Positions 27,876-38,489 of a DNA stretch of 64,000 nt are shown here, piece after piece (positions within the stretch are counted from its first letter, which is position 1; each line of letters opens with the position of its first letter). The position numbers and the translations under genes were made by a program. A model generated the notes under the pieces. That model was not told the origin of the DNA and ran no database searches. It was given only the letters and a program-made list of their open reading frames with translations. Origin of the DNA: Prochlorococcus sp. AG-363-P01. Its GTDB lineage: Bacteria > Cyanobacteriota > Cyanobacteriia > PCC-6307 > Cyanobiaceae. The stretch spans positions 1-64,000 of the forward strand of contig QCGC01000005.1 of the NCBI GenBank assembly GCA_003278225.1, in the 5' to 3' direction.

Positions 27876-29486
27876 TCATTTCTCAAAAGAAGATGGCGAA
27901 GGAAACTTGCTTTCTAAATAATAATGCATTTGAAGTTTATAAAAAAGATTAGTGGAGGAGCCATCACCATCATTAAAGCATAAATATTTATACTTATTGC
28001 GATTCCATAGTAAATGCAGAATATTAGATGGGCGCACTAATAGATAGTTTGATTGACTGCTTTTTTCTTCTAAAACTGATTTATTATTAATCAATCCATA
28101 GTAATGAGCTGCGAAAGACATCACATTAATATCATTCCTCGACCTAGATGGACTATTTATTGTTCTTCTAAACTCACTAGAAAACTCTTGCTCAAAATCA
28201 ATAATATTACTTTTTCTATGAGCATAGGGGAGATGTTTATGTAATCTAGTCATACTAATATTATATTTAGAGGCAATTAATTTTCTCGAATTATTGCTAG
28301 CAATTAGATAATCCTTATTCAAAAACTCTGCATAAGCTTGATTGACTACTCCATAGCCTTCTAAACACATTATTGCTCTTCCAAGATTATCAAAAAAATC
28401 GGACTTTTGAACTGGCTCAGTTAATACAAAATCATCATTAAAGTAAATAAAATGTTCTTTCAGGTCAGTAATTTTATATAGAGAAGCTTCGATTGCATGA
28501 GAACTAAAAGTTGGTAATGCAGTTGGAGTAATAAATTCACTATGGTCCACCCACTCAATCCCATTCATATTCGTTAACCAATCAGGCTTGCGACAATTAG
28601 ATGCAATAAATATTTTTCTATACCAAGGTAAATATTTTTCAATAGATCTAAGACAATATTTTAGTTCTCCACAATCTGAGTATCTATCTGGATCTTTTTC
28701 TATAGAAGAATCTTTTCCGTAACGTTCTTGCCACAACTTCTTCCATTGATTATCCTCTTGATTTACCCATGTAATTACCAAATCAATATCACCTACTTTG
28801 TTATGATATAATTTAGATAGATCATTAGATTCTGCTCTTGGAAAATAATCATTTAAAGAACCCTCTTGAAATCTACTAGCTAAAATATTATTATTATGTT
28901 TAATGGAGCATAAACCTTTCTCTGACTTCTTATATACAAGAACTTTCCTGCTATACATTAATTTACTGCCTGGATAGAGAAGATCTATAATGAATATTTT
29001 TTTACCTCGAATAGCTCTTAATTTCATTCTCAATAAATATTTACTGATATCAGCATGCATATTATTAAAATAATTTTGTTTTTTTCCATGTATTGATACT
29101 TTAAGTCCATGAAATAAAATCAAAGTTGACAATAGATCTATAAATTCATCCATTTTTGAAGCATCGATAAGCCAAGTATTATCTGCTATTCCATCGTATA
29201 CTCCACTGCGAATATTCAATTGACGTGTAATTAATTTAATTAGTTCCTCGCTTTTATTATATCTAGCTAAACATTTTAATTTATTTGATATTGGATCATT
29301 CATACATATACTTTCAAAGTTTATCTGAGGATTCTTCTTCAGCCTCAGATATTTTTTGACTGCTTTTATTGTATTAGATGCTAAATACATTGACTTCAAT
29401 ATTTTTTTATTACCTGGAATATAACTTACCAGAAGGTCTACCAACATATGGAATATATGATAGTTGAAAGCTATCATATTATACAT
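27876..29486 (-). CDS. Stealth-type sugar-phosphate transferase
   Basis: A 536-residue protein. The C-terminal part from about 230 has all parts of the Stealth family: IDLVITWVNQEDNQWKKLW (CR1), GELKYCLRSIEKYLPWYRKIF with ASNCRKPDWL (CR2), LPTFSSHAIEASLYKI and HFIYFNDDFVLTEP (CR2/CR3), and a C-terminal His-rich YYGLINNKS region. Stealth proteins move hexose-1-phosphate from nucleotide sugars and build phosphodiester-linked capsule or surface polymers. The first 230 residues are not assigned. An export or cell-surface modification role fits the island. Confidence 0.85.
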   Translation of the reverse strand: MYNMIAFNYHIFHMLVDLLVSYIPGNKKILKSMYLASNTIKAVKKYLRLKKNPQINFESICMNDPISNKLKCLARYNKSEELIKLITRQLNIRSGVYDGIADNTWLIDASKMDEFIDLLSTLILFHGLKVSIHGKKQNYFNNMHADISKYLLRMKLRAIRGKKIFIIDLLYPGSKLMYSRKVLVYKKSEKGLCSIKHNNNILASRFQEGSLNDYFPRAESNDLSKLYHNKVGDIDLVITWVNQEDNQWKKLWQERYGKDSSIEKDPDRYSDCGELKYCLRSIEKYLPWYRKIFIASNCRKPDWLTNMNGIEWVDHSEFITPTALPTFSSHAIEASLYKITDLKEHFIYFNDDFVLTEPVQKSDFFDNLGRAIMCLEGYGVVNQAYAEFLNKDYLIASNNSRKLIASKYNISMTRLHKHLPYAHRKSNIIDFEQEFSSEFRRTINSPSRSRNDINVMSFAAHYYGLINNKSVLEEKSSQSNYLLVRPSNILHLLWNRNKYKYLCFNDGDGSSTNLFYKLQMHYYLESKFPSPSSFEK

Positions 29487-29587
29487 AACTAAGCTCGATT
29501 AGACTTAGATCATAGTCAAATATTACTTTTTAATTAATCATAAGAAACTTGCTTGTCCAAATCAAATGAAACTAGTCAGAGGTTTAA

Positions 29588-29800
29588 TCAGTGAAGGATT
29601 AATCTCTCAACAACGAAAGCCACCAACATCCCCTTACAAAAAATGAGCCAAAGCAGTCCATAATTACTCAGGCCAAGTTTCCTTTGATACCAAGCGATAA
29701 AACTCTTATGCTTTTCTATCAAATTAATAGATATCGTCCTTCTTTTTAATGGGATTGGAATACGAACATATCTACCTTTCTTATCGACAGGGTAGTTCAT
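29588..29800 (-). CDS. small membrane protein, unknown
   Basis: A 70-residue ORF from an ATG at 29800. It has a basic N-terminal half (KKGRYVRIPIPLKRRTIS) and one hydrophobic C-terminal helix (YGLLWLIFCKGMLVAFVVERLIL), which would anchor it with the N-terminus inside. Coding is supported by this ordered layout. No strong RBS; family not recognised. Confidence 0.5.
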   Translation of the reverse strand: MNYPVDKKGRYVRIPIPLKRRTISINLIEKHKSFIAWYQRKLGLSNYGLLWLIFCKGMLVAFVVERLILH

Positions 29801-30057
29801 GAAACCGCTAATATTTCGTCTATACCATAATCTAATAAATCAATAAGATTGCAAAAATAAGTTAAAAGTTTGTCTTGTATTCATACCAGACAAACAATTC
29901 CAATTTGAAATCAAAAAAACAAGATGAATTTGGTCCAGGTCATTCTAAAAAATCAGAACTCCGCGCATGATTTGATAATCTTGAAAGATAATGAGTTAAT
30001 AAGTAGAATAATTTTAATTAAAGATGATCTATTCTTGTTGAAAAGGAGATGGTGTAC

Positions 30058-30213
30058 TCATAAAATTCCCTTCTTAGGCTTATCTCTATAAGGCTGATCA
30101 CCAATACTAGGGGGAACTGTTTTGCTTTTTTCAGCTACAACTGCACCCCCCATACCTCTCAATACACTCTTAATCCATCCCTTAAGTTTTTCCATAGGAT
30201 TTGGCTCTGCCAT
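30058..30213 (-). CDS. small basic protein, unknown (51 aa)
   Basis: An ATG at 30213 opens MAEPNPMEKLKGWIKSVLRG, followed by GGAVVAEKSKTVPPS, GDQPYRDKPKKG and a stop at 30058. The composition, with a possible amphipathic helix then a Pro/Lys tail, looks like a genuine short protein. It is too short for most ORF calls. Function unknown. Confidence 0.55.
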   Translation of the reverse strand: MAEPNPMEKLKGWIKSVLRGMGGAVVAEKSKTVPPSIGDQPYRDKPKKGIL

Positions 30214-30766
30214 CTGCTTAACCTCTTAACTAACAAGCTTAAGATAACTCTTTTTCCACGGGTTAGGGTCAAAGTATATTATTTTTTCAAGAAAGGTTGC
30301 AACAATAATTTGCAACTCAATTCCCTCAACTAGAAAAAATATACAATGCCTATTTCTATACAAATCAGCATTAAGAGTGCAAGAAAATAAAGAGTTGCTT
30401 GATTTCTAGTCATACTATAGAAAATCTTAAAGGAGTTTAAACGAGGATCAAGCCCATTATCAAAACTAGGGCAGCTGTAGTCTAAGCGATCAGTAAGTCT
30501 ATCATTTATTAAAATCTAATTAATTTAGCTGAATTATCTTTGATAAGAAAATCCTTTCCCTACGGCAAATAGGAATCGATACTCTTATGAAGTTGTATTC
30601 TTATTCATTTTTGATTTGTTGAATACCAAGATTAGGATTAGGTACTAGTGAAAATATATTTGAGAACAAATAATCTGCAACATACATGACTATAGATCTT
30701 AAAATCAATAAGCAATTGATTATCATTCCATTTAAGTAGTATAATTAAAACCGCATTACTTCTATT
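30214..30766. other. A+T-rich spacer with one possible 27-aa membrane peptide
   Basis: No normal gene. On the minus strand, 30413-30330 encodes 27 residues, MTRNQATLYFLALLMLICIE then IGIVYFF, a single membrane-spanning helix of the type common among cyanobacterial small proteins. It has no clear RBS. The promoter of the GTG-start gene at 30767 probably lies at the right end. Confidence 0.35.
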
Positions 30767-31213
30767 GTGAACCAACCAGTCGAGGAAAAACCAGTCGAGT
30801 TCAGCAAATTTTATAGGATTCTAAATGCAGCTAAAGAAGGGGAAGAGGGCAAAAGTGAAGAGTTAGAATCGATTTTAAAGCAATATGAGGCATCGGAAGA
30901 AAGTGAAAGCCCTTTACACCAACTAGGACAAATTTTCTTATATGTGGGCTTAATGGAACTATATAAATATTCTGGCACTAAAGATATTCAAGCCATTGGT
31001 CTTCTAGATAAAGAAAGCTGGGATCAATTAGCAGAGCAAAATAAAGCAGATCTACCCCCACTTCTTGCTAACACGATGATACGATATTCACAAACTAATA
31101 AACTTTCCAAAAAAATATCCGCAAAGTGGGGAATAGCAAAAAGAAAGGTTGACAATAATATTATGCAAATGGCTAGATATATTACAGAGGGGATAATAGA
31201 TTCATTAGAATAA
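30767..31213 (+). CDS. hypothetical soluble protein
   Basis: A 148-residue acidic protein from a GTG start (30767). The N-terminal third is rich in Glu and probably helical (AKEGEEGKSEELESILKQYE); the rest is mixed with a short hydrophobic stretch (LGQIFLYVGLMELYKYSG). No known motif or signal peptide. It stands alone inside the island with over 300 bp free on each side. Confidence 0.6.
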   Translation: MNQPVEEKPVEFSKFYRILNAAKEGEEGKSEELESILKQYEASEESESPLHQLGQIFLYVGLMELYKYSGTKDIQAIGLLDKESWDQLAEQNKADLPPLLANTMIRYSQTNKLSKKISAKWGIAKRKVDNNIMQMARYITEGIIDSLE

Positions 31214-31533
31214 AGGTTTGTCTTTATATAATAAATTCGAAATAGAATTTGATCAGTACTTAATAATTTAGGAAAACTTGTTTACTATCATTATAAAGCC
31301 ATTTACAATCTATCCTAGACACTTTGCTAAGTTATTCTAAGGGTAAATATTTCTCATCTCAACCAAATATATCAGATCTAAGTAATCCTTAGCATAGGTC
31401 AATTCCGAAGATTCCTTCTTAAGTCATATTTAATTATAAGACTTACTGCCTAAAGAAAGAGAACCTAACATTAAATCGAATTCAAAGAATTCGATCTTTA
31501 CTTATTCCTTCATAGTATAAACAACTGAGATTT
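31214..31533. other. spacer with a terminator-like hairpin
   Basis: No gene seen. A perfect 9-bp stem with a 3-nt loop (ATCGAATTC AAA GAATTCGAT) lies at 31475-31495. It is 39 nt beyond the stop of the minus-strand Cys protein gene, with a short T-rich run after it on that strand, so it may be that gene's terminator. Confidence 0.5.
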
Positions 31534-31704
31534 CTAATATTCATTATCTGCCACACATCGCCCAATACATTTAGCACTATTAAGCTTGGTTCTTCGACAA
31601 TATTGACAAAGCAATCTATTGCCAGAATCTTTCTGGGGTAGGTTATTAAGTTTTACACTTTTGAGTGACCTGGATTGATTATCAATATCATTTTGCTCCT
31701 CCAT
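31534..31704 (-). CDS. small cysteine-rich protein, unknown
   Basis: A 56-residue protein from the ATG at 31704 (a TTG four codons earlier is in frame). The last 24 residues hold LCQYCRRTKLNSAKCIGRCV, four cysteines in the order C-x2-C...C-x3-C, fitting a small zinc or iron site. The N-terminal half is polar. I recall similar short proteins in marine picocyanobacteria but cannot name a family. Confidence 0.6.
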   Translation of the reverse strand: MEEQNDIDNQSRSLKSVKLNNLPQKDSGNRLLCQYCRRTKLNSAKCIGRCVADNEY

Positions 31705-31743
31705 AGATGTCAACAATATTCTTGAAAATATAAGTAAAGCTAA

Positions 31744-32388
31744 TTAAACAGTTGTTGTATTGGTCAGTTTAGGGTCAGGGCTAACAACTACAGGCATGCT
31801 GTTAGGAGTTGAACGAATAGGAACAATTTTGACAGGGGGGGTTATTTGAGTTTTAGCTGGGGGCTCTTCTTTAGGTTTATCTTCTTGAGCGCATGCTTCT
31901 AAAGCTTCTCTCAACAGGGAGTCAAATGTTGAACCAGGTAATCTATGCCTAGCAACTTCTAGAAATGTTCTAGGTAAAGATTCTGCAGCTGCACTCTTGA
32001 GTGCAGGGTTATTTCGTCGATATTCCTGCTCATCTTGAATAGCTCTTATAAATCGAAGAGTTACGTCACGCTTAGTAGATGCCTTAATTAAGGTGTCATT
32101 GTCAGCTTGGCCTTGCTCTGAATCTTTCTCTAAATCCCCAAGGCGACGATCAAGACTTTCTAAAACCTCATCTGCTTCATTGCGTATATGTGCTAATTGG
32201 CCATCTGAAAGATTTGGCAAATCAGCCACATAAACCTTTCCATGGTCCCTAAGAGTTAAAAAAGTCGGTCTAGGGCCCTGACGGTGGAGGTTATTACCAT
32301 CAACCATATTCCCAAGAGGGCGCCTGGGAGGAACAGGTCCTGCTGAGCTACGCCGACGCGTAAGACGCTGAGGATTCTCAAAAGACAT
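31744..32388 (-). CDS. hypothetical protein with basic N-terminus and Pro-rich tail
   Basis: A 214-residue soluble protein. An Arg/Pro-rich start (QRLTRRRSSAGPVPPRRPLG) leads into a helical, charged centre (LAHIRNEADEVLESLDRRLG) that could form a coiled coil, and a C-terminal Pro/Thr/Val tail. No enzyme motif. It looks like a conserved picocyanobacterial protein rather than an island gene, so the island's right border may be near 31.7 kb. Function unknown. Confidence 0.65.
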   Translation of the reverse strand: MSFENPQRLTRRRSSAGPVPPRRPLGNMVDGNNLHRQGPRPTFLTLRDHGKVYVADLPNLSDGQLAHIRNEADEVLESLDRRLGDLEKDSEQGQADNDTLIKASTKRDVTLRFIRAIQDEQEYRRNNPALKSAAAESLPRTFLEVARHRLPGSTFDSLLREALEACAQEDKPKEEPPAKTQITPPVKIVPIRSTPNSMPVVVSPDPKLTNTTTV

Positions 32389-32547
32389 AGAATTTAAGTT
32401 AAAGATCTAACTACGCAGCGGCTAAAAAACTCAGCTTGCATTTAAAAAAATTTTACTAGCGTAGTTACCAGATTTTTTGTAATAGTAAGTCCTTGTAGGA
32501 CTCCGAAGCAATACGCCTTTAAAACAGTGGCCAAAAAATAGTATTGA

Positions 32548-33582
32548 TCAAGGCAAGCCACGGATTCTAGTGTTATCAGAATCAGAAGATTCTTCGATTC
32601 GTCCCATAATCCATGCTTGAAATCCATTATCACAACAAATTTTCATTGAGTCATTTGCAACTTCATCAGGGACAATTAAGCAAAATCCAACACCAAGATT
32701 AAAAGTATTCCAAAGATCAATCTCAGGAATTCTGCCAGCTTCCTGGAGCCAATGAAAAATCTCAGGCCTTTCCCAAGTCTTTCTATCCACAAAAGCATTG
32801 AGGCCTTTTGGCAAGCATCTAGGAAGGTTCTCAGGTAGTCCTCCGCCAGTAATGTGTGCCATGCCATGTAATGGCACTTTGTTCAGAAGAAGATCTCTGA
32901 CCAATCTCACATAAATAGCAGTTGGCTTAAGCAAAGTAGATATCAGAGGTAGCTGCGCTTCTCCAAATCGCGAGCTCTCATTGACTTGAGCATTAGTTAA
33001 AACCTTTCTTACAAGGCTAAACCCATTACTGTGCAATCCATTACTTGAAACAGCAATGATTTGATCACCAGCTTCAATTTTGGTGCCATTAATAAAATCT
33101 TCTTCTTCAACTACGGCCACACAAAAACCAGCCAAGTCATACCTCCCTTTTGGATAAAAACCTGGCATTTCAGCAGTTTCACCTCCCAAAAGTGCGCATT
33201 CACTAAATCGACATCCATCTGCAATCCCCTCTACGACTTCTGCCATTGCATCTGGACCTAAAGCACCAGTAGCTATGTAATCAAGAAAAAACAGTGGCTG
33301 AGCCCCACTTGTAATGACATCGTTTACACACATTGCAACCAAATCAATCCCTACTCCAAAGTGCGCTTGATATTGCTGTGCTAATTCAAGCTTCGTGCCT
33401 ACCCCATCAGTCCCTGCTACCAAAAGAGGACTAGATAGTCCAGTAGGCAAACGAATCACTCCTCCAAACCCACCTAAGCCTCCAATGACACCAGACAGAT
33501 GAGTCGCTTCAACACTTGATCGAATTCGATCAACAAAAGCCCTTCCTGCCTCAACATCAACACCAGCAGTTTTGTAATCCAT
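32548..33582 (-). CDS. purM: phosphoribosylformylglycinamidine cyclo-ligase
   Basis: Closes FGAM to AIR with ATP, the fifth step of purine synthesis. A 344-residue AIR synthase: [12 protein letters not shown] start, [54 protein letters not shown] and [17 protein letters not shown]. The ATG at 33582 gives the standard start; a TTG three codons upstream is less likely. It is divergent from panC-cmk. Confidence 0.97.
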   Translation of the reverse strand: MDYKTAGVDVEAGRAFVDRIRSSVEATHLSGVIGGLGGFGGVIRLPTGLSSPLLVAGTDGVGTKLELAQQYQAHFGVGIDLVAMCVNDVITSGAQPLFFLDYIATGALGPDAMAEVVEGIADGCRFSECALLGGETAEMPGFYPKGRYDLAGFCVAVVEEEDFINGTKIEAGDQIIAVSSNGLHSNGFSLVRKVLTNAQVNESSRFGEAQLPLISTLLKPTAIYVRLVRDLLLNKVPLHGMAHITGGGLPENLPRCLPKGLNAFVDRKTWERPEIFHWLQEAGRIPEIDLWNTFNLGVGFCLIVPDEVANDSMKICCDNGFQAWIMGRIEESSDSDNTRIRGLP

Positions 33583-33717
33583 AATCTTCAATGATTTCTA
33601 TGTTGACTTTGCTTTGAAGTTTTGCAGTAATTCTCTACCTAGCCAGTATGCAATCAATATTGGAAAGGTATAGACAATCTGATACGAAACAAACCACATT
33701 ATTGCCAAAGCAGTGTA

Positions 33718-35265
33718 ATGAGACTTTCTGTTCTGCGATCGCAAAACGAGCTATTGGAATGGCGCAAGAAACTAACCTCAAAACTTGGTTTAGTTCCCAC
33801 TATGGGTGGCTTGCACCCTGGTCATAGTCAATTAATACAATCAGCTAGTAATTCTCATTTCAACGATTCCCCGTCAAGCGTATTAGTCAGCATTTTTATA
33901 AACCCTCTTCAATTCGGACCTGATGAAGACTTCTATGAATATCCAAGAGATCTTGATAGTGATTGCCAGATCGCTGAACAATCAGGTGCTGATGCGATAT
34001 GGGCCCCTTCAATTAGGGAGGTTTTTCCAGGAGGACCAGAAGCAAATTTCAAAATCAATGTTCCTGCTTCGCTCCAGGAATATTTATGTGGCTCAATCAG
34101 AAAAGGACACTTCGATGGTGTAGCCACTGTGATAATTCATTTGTTAAGACATGTACAACCCAACTTTCTTGTACTTGGAGAAAAAGATTGGCAACAATTT
34201 GTAATCGTCAGAAAACTAATTCAGGATTTGTGTTTGCCTGTAAAAATGCATGGAGTAGCCACTGTTAGAGATCCCGATGGTTTGGCATACAGTTCAAGAA
34301 ACCAATATCTAAGTAAATCAGAACGTGAAAGATCCTTAGCCTTACCTCGATTACTCGCCAAAGCGACTCACGATGCCCAGAAAGGCAAAGCCTTAAATCT
34401 CAAAGAGCTAAGAGCTGACTTAAAAAGTCATGAGTTAGATGTGGATTATTTAGAAGTAGTTGACCCCCATCAACTACAACCGACTAAACCTGACAAGCAT
34501 TTTTCTCTTTTAGCCGCCTCTATTAAATGCGGAACAACTCGTTTAATTGACCACACCTTTCTTATGACTCGCAAGCCAATTGTTGCCATCGATGGACCTG
34601 CAGGCGTCGGAAAAAGTACAGTTTCGCGCGCATTTGCTAAGAAACTTGGACTACTTTATCTAGATACAGGTGCAATGTATCGAGGGGTCGCTTGGTTCAT
34701 CCTTGAAAAAGGAATCAATCCCACTGATCATTTTCAAATCAAAAAAATACTAAAAGATTTCAAGCTTGAATTAGAACTATCTAATAATTGTCAAAATGTA
34801 ATTGTCAATGGGAATAACATTACAAATGCAATCCGATCTCCCAAAGTAACTTCTATTGTCTCCTCAGTAGCTGCTCAACAGCCAGTACGGGAATCATTGA
34901 CTAATCAACAAAAAAAGATAGGCCAATCTGGGGGATTAGTAGCAGAAGGTAGAGATATTGGAACTGCAGTATTTCCAAATGCTGAGCTAAAGATCTTTCT
35001 AACCGCAAGTACAAGAGAACGTGCCCAAAGAAGGAGTCTAGATTTACAGCATCAAGGTTTCTCTGTCCCAAGTTTAGATGTGTTAGAACAAGAAATTGCA
35101 AAGCGAGATGACATGGATAGGAATAGAGAAATCTCTCCTTTAAAGCTGGCAAAAGATGCAAAAGAAGTAATCACAGATGATATGAATATTCAAGAAGTCG
35201 TTCAGAAAATAGAAGAGCTATTTCGTCTAAAAATTCCTGAGGAAGCTTGGCCTAGCCCATTCTAA
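33718..35265 (+). CDS. panC-cmk: bifunctional pantoate--beta-alanine ligase / cytidylate kinase
   Basis: A 515-residue fusion. Residues 1-280 are PanC (LVPTMGGLHPGHSQLI, SIFINPLQFGP, LGEKDWQQF, DGLAYSSRNQYLS), which joins pantoate and beta-alanine to pantothenate. Residues 285-515 are Cmk, starting IVAIDGPAGVGKSTVSRAFA, LYLDTGAMYRG, LVAEGRDIGTAVFPNA and SLDLQHQGF, which phosphorylates CMP and dCMP. The fusion is usual in cyanobacteria and joins CoA and nucleotide metabolism. It overlaps the convergent phosphatase gene by 14 nt. Confidence 0.97.
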   Translation: MRLSVLRSQNELLEWRKKLTSKLGLVPTMGGLHPGHSQLIQSASNSHFNDSPSSVLVSIFINPLQFGPDEDFYEYPRDLDSDCQIAEQSGADAIWAPSIREVFPGGPEANFKINVPASLQEYLCGSIRKGHFDGVATVIIHLLRHVQPNFLVLGEKDWQQFVIVRKLIQDLCLPVKMHGVATVRDPDGLAYSSRNQYLSKSERERSLALPRLLAKATHDAQKGKALNLKELRADLKSHELDVDYLEVVDPHQLQPTKPDKHFSLLAASIKCGTTRLIDHTFLMTRKPIVAIDGPAGVGKSTVSRAFAKKLGLLYLDTGAMYRGVAWFILEKGINPTDHFQIKKILKDFKLELELSNNCQNVIVNGNNITNAIRSPKVTSIVSSVAAQQPVRESLTNQQKKIGQSGGLVAEGRDIGTAVFPNAELKIFLTASTRERAQRRSLDLQHQGFSVPSLDVLEQEIAKRDDMDRNREISPLKLAKDAKEVITDDMNIQEVVQKIEELFRLKIPEEAWPSPF

Positions 35266-35731
35266 TCAGTTCCTTAAGGAGTCCTTTACAGCTATCTTCT
35301 AGAAGATCTAAAACATTTTCAAAACCTTGTTCTCCTCCATAATAAGGGTCTGGTACTTCAACCAACTTTGAAGCACTTGCATAGCTAAGAATTGGCTTTA
35401 TTTTCTTAGTTAAATTAGAATCTAATTCTTCTGCTAAAGACATAACTGATGATAAATTCTCATTATCCATTGTGAGAATTAAATCAAACTTCTGCAAATC
35501 CTCTCTTGTAATTTGCCTAGCAATACTCTTGATCACAATACCTCTTGTTTTTGCAGCATCCTTCATCCTGGAGTCAGCTTGACTCCCTACATGCCAGCTC
35601 CCTGTACCAGCAGAGTCAACATGATAATAATCTTCTATTCCTTGTTCTTTTATAAGGTGTATAAAAACACTCTCAGCTGCAGGGGACCTACAAATGTTAC
35701 CAAGGCAAACAAATAAAATTTGTTTTTGCAT
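35252..35731 (-). CDS. low-molecular-weight protein-tyrosine phosphatase
   Basis: A 159-residue LMW-PTP: the catalytic P-loop LFVCLGNICRSPAAES (C-x5-R) at the N-terminus, SAGTGSWHVG, and the general-acid loop DPYYGGEQGFENVLDLLE. It removes phosphate from protein tyrosines or from arginine. In bacteria it often balances a tyrosine kinase controlling polysaccharide export; no such kinase lies in the window. Confidence 0.93.
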   Translation of the reverse strand: MQKQILFVCLGNICRSPAAESVFIHLIKEQGIEDYYHVDSAGTGSWHVGSQADSRMKDAAKTRGIVIKSIARQITREDLQKFDLILTMDNENLSSVMSLAEELDSNLTKKIKPILSYASASKLVEVPDPYYGGEQGFENVLDLLEDSCKGLLKELIRMG

Positions 35732-35825
35732 AAGTAAGTTCCTCTTTCAAAGATGCCTATCCAAACTACCTCATACAACATGGATATAAGGATCATAATT
35801 TAAAAGAGAATATGCAAATATTCTC

Positions 35826-37357
<1,532 letters not shown>

Positions 37358-37633
37358 TTAGGCCAAGTATTTTCAAGAGTTTTGAGCGATTCCCAGCCAA
37401 CTCGAATTGAATATATTGCCTTTTTTTATACATTCAATTTTTTGGATAATCATTCTCTTCTCCATCTTAGCGTTAGTTTCTGTTTGGGTATCTGAAGAAG
37501 TCGTATAAATAACAGACAAGGGAGATTGATTATCACTAGATACTAGAATTATTTTACAAGAAATATATAAATCTATCAAAAATTTGATTATAAAGACTGC
37601 TTTGTCTATCTCTATCTTAAGTCTAAAAAATCT

Positions 37634-38350
37634 TTAATTCCTATTCTCAGTGCTACCTTTACGTTTCTTCCTTGTGAGATAACCAAAGAGAATTTTACCA
37701 ATAGCAGTAATCAAATTACCTTCCAACTCATTAAAGATTTCCATGTTGCATTTAAATGCCTGATTAGCCTCCTCAACTATCAAGTCAGCAGTTAATTGAT
37801 TAATAGGTAATAAATCAAGAGTTGCACGATATTGCTTTTTGAAAACTTTTTCATCCTTGATTTGTTCGAACTCATAAAAGCGTAATCCATCTTGTTCTGG
37901 AAGATTCATTGCTTTTTGAGCAATATTTTTGAGGATTTGTCCTCCAGACAAGTCACCTATATATCTAGTGTAATGGTGCCCTACAAGCAATTCAGGTGTC
38001 TCCTTAGCAACAGAATGAATCCTGTCGACATAAGCCTTTGCAGAGTTAGTTGGCTGCAAGACAGTTGACCAATCACAACCAAAATAGAAATTCAAATCTT
38101 GTTCCAGAGATTCACAGCGCTTTAGTTCTGGATAATCAATAAGGCTTACTACAGGGTGGCGATCTAAAGAAAGCCTGCTGATCTCTTCTTCCATCGCTCG
38201 ATATACAAAATAAAGATCTGCTACTAGTTTGCGATAGGTGGTTTTATCAACAACACCTTTAAGAAAGCATCGGACAAAGCCGGTATTCTCAGCCATCGTG
38301 TGAGCCTTTTTCGTCCCTTCTCGGAGTTGGCTCGCTAGCGCTACAGACAT
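37634..38350 (-). CDS. ho1: heme oxygenase
   Basis: Opens heme with O2 and ferredoxin to give biliverdin IX alpha, the substrate for PebA. The 238-residue protein has the proximal His in LREGTKKAHTMAENTGFVRC, FVYRAMEEEI and the distal helix motif LVGHHYTRYIGDLSGGQILK. It is placed upstream of pebA and pebB on the same strand. Divergent from icd. Confidence 0.96.
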   Translation of the reverse strand: MSVALASQLREGTKKAHTMAENTGFVRCFLKGVVDKTTYRKLVADLYFVYRAMEEEISRLSLDRHPVVSLIDYPELKRCESLEQDLNFYFGCDWSTVLQPTNSAKAYVDRIHSVAKETPELLVGHHYTRYIGDLSGGQILKNIAQKAMNLPEQDGLRFYEFEQIKDEKVFKKQYRATLDLLPINQLTADLIVEEANQAFKCNMEIFNELEGNLITAIGKILFGYLTRKKRKGSTENRN

Positions 38351-38489
38351 TGGGGCGAAGCAATGAAAAAGTTAAAAGAAGCTAAAAGCATTTAGAGATT
38401 TTAAAGGACATCAAAGCAGACTCCTCAATTTGTCTAATCACATTCAGTCATAAGCTCAGTTATAGATCAAATAGTCGCTTAAAAATTTT

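Noticed and set aside
29924..30091. 56-residue plus-strand frame starting at 29924
   Set aside because: It overlaps the better-supported 51-residue protein on the other strand and has a poor RBS and low-complexity Leu/Ile content.
19062..31533. Direct duplication of the tRNA-Cys 3' end as an attR site
   Set aside because: No second copy of the T-arm/acceptor sequence was found by eye, so the far border of the original element cannot be placed.
37373..37579. 68-residue minus-strand frame between ho1 and pebA
   Set aside because: No RBS, no motif and a Ser/Thr/Ile-rich composition like random A+T-rich DNA.
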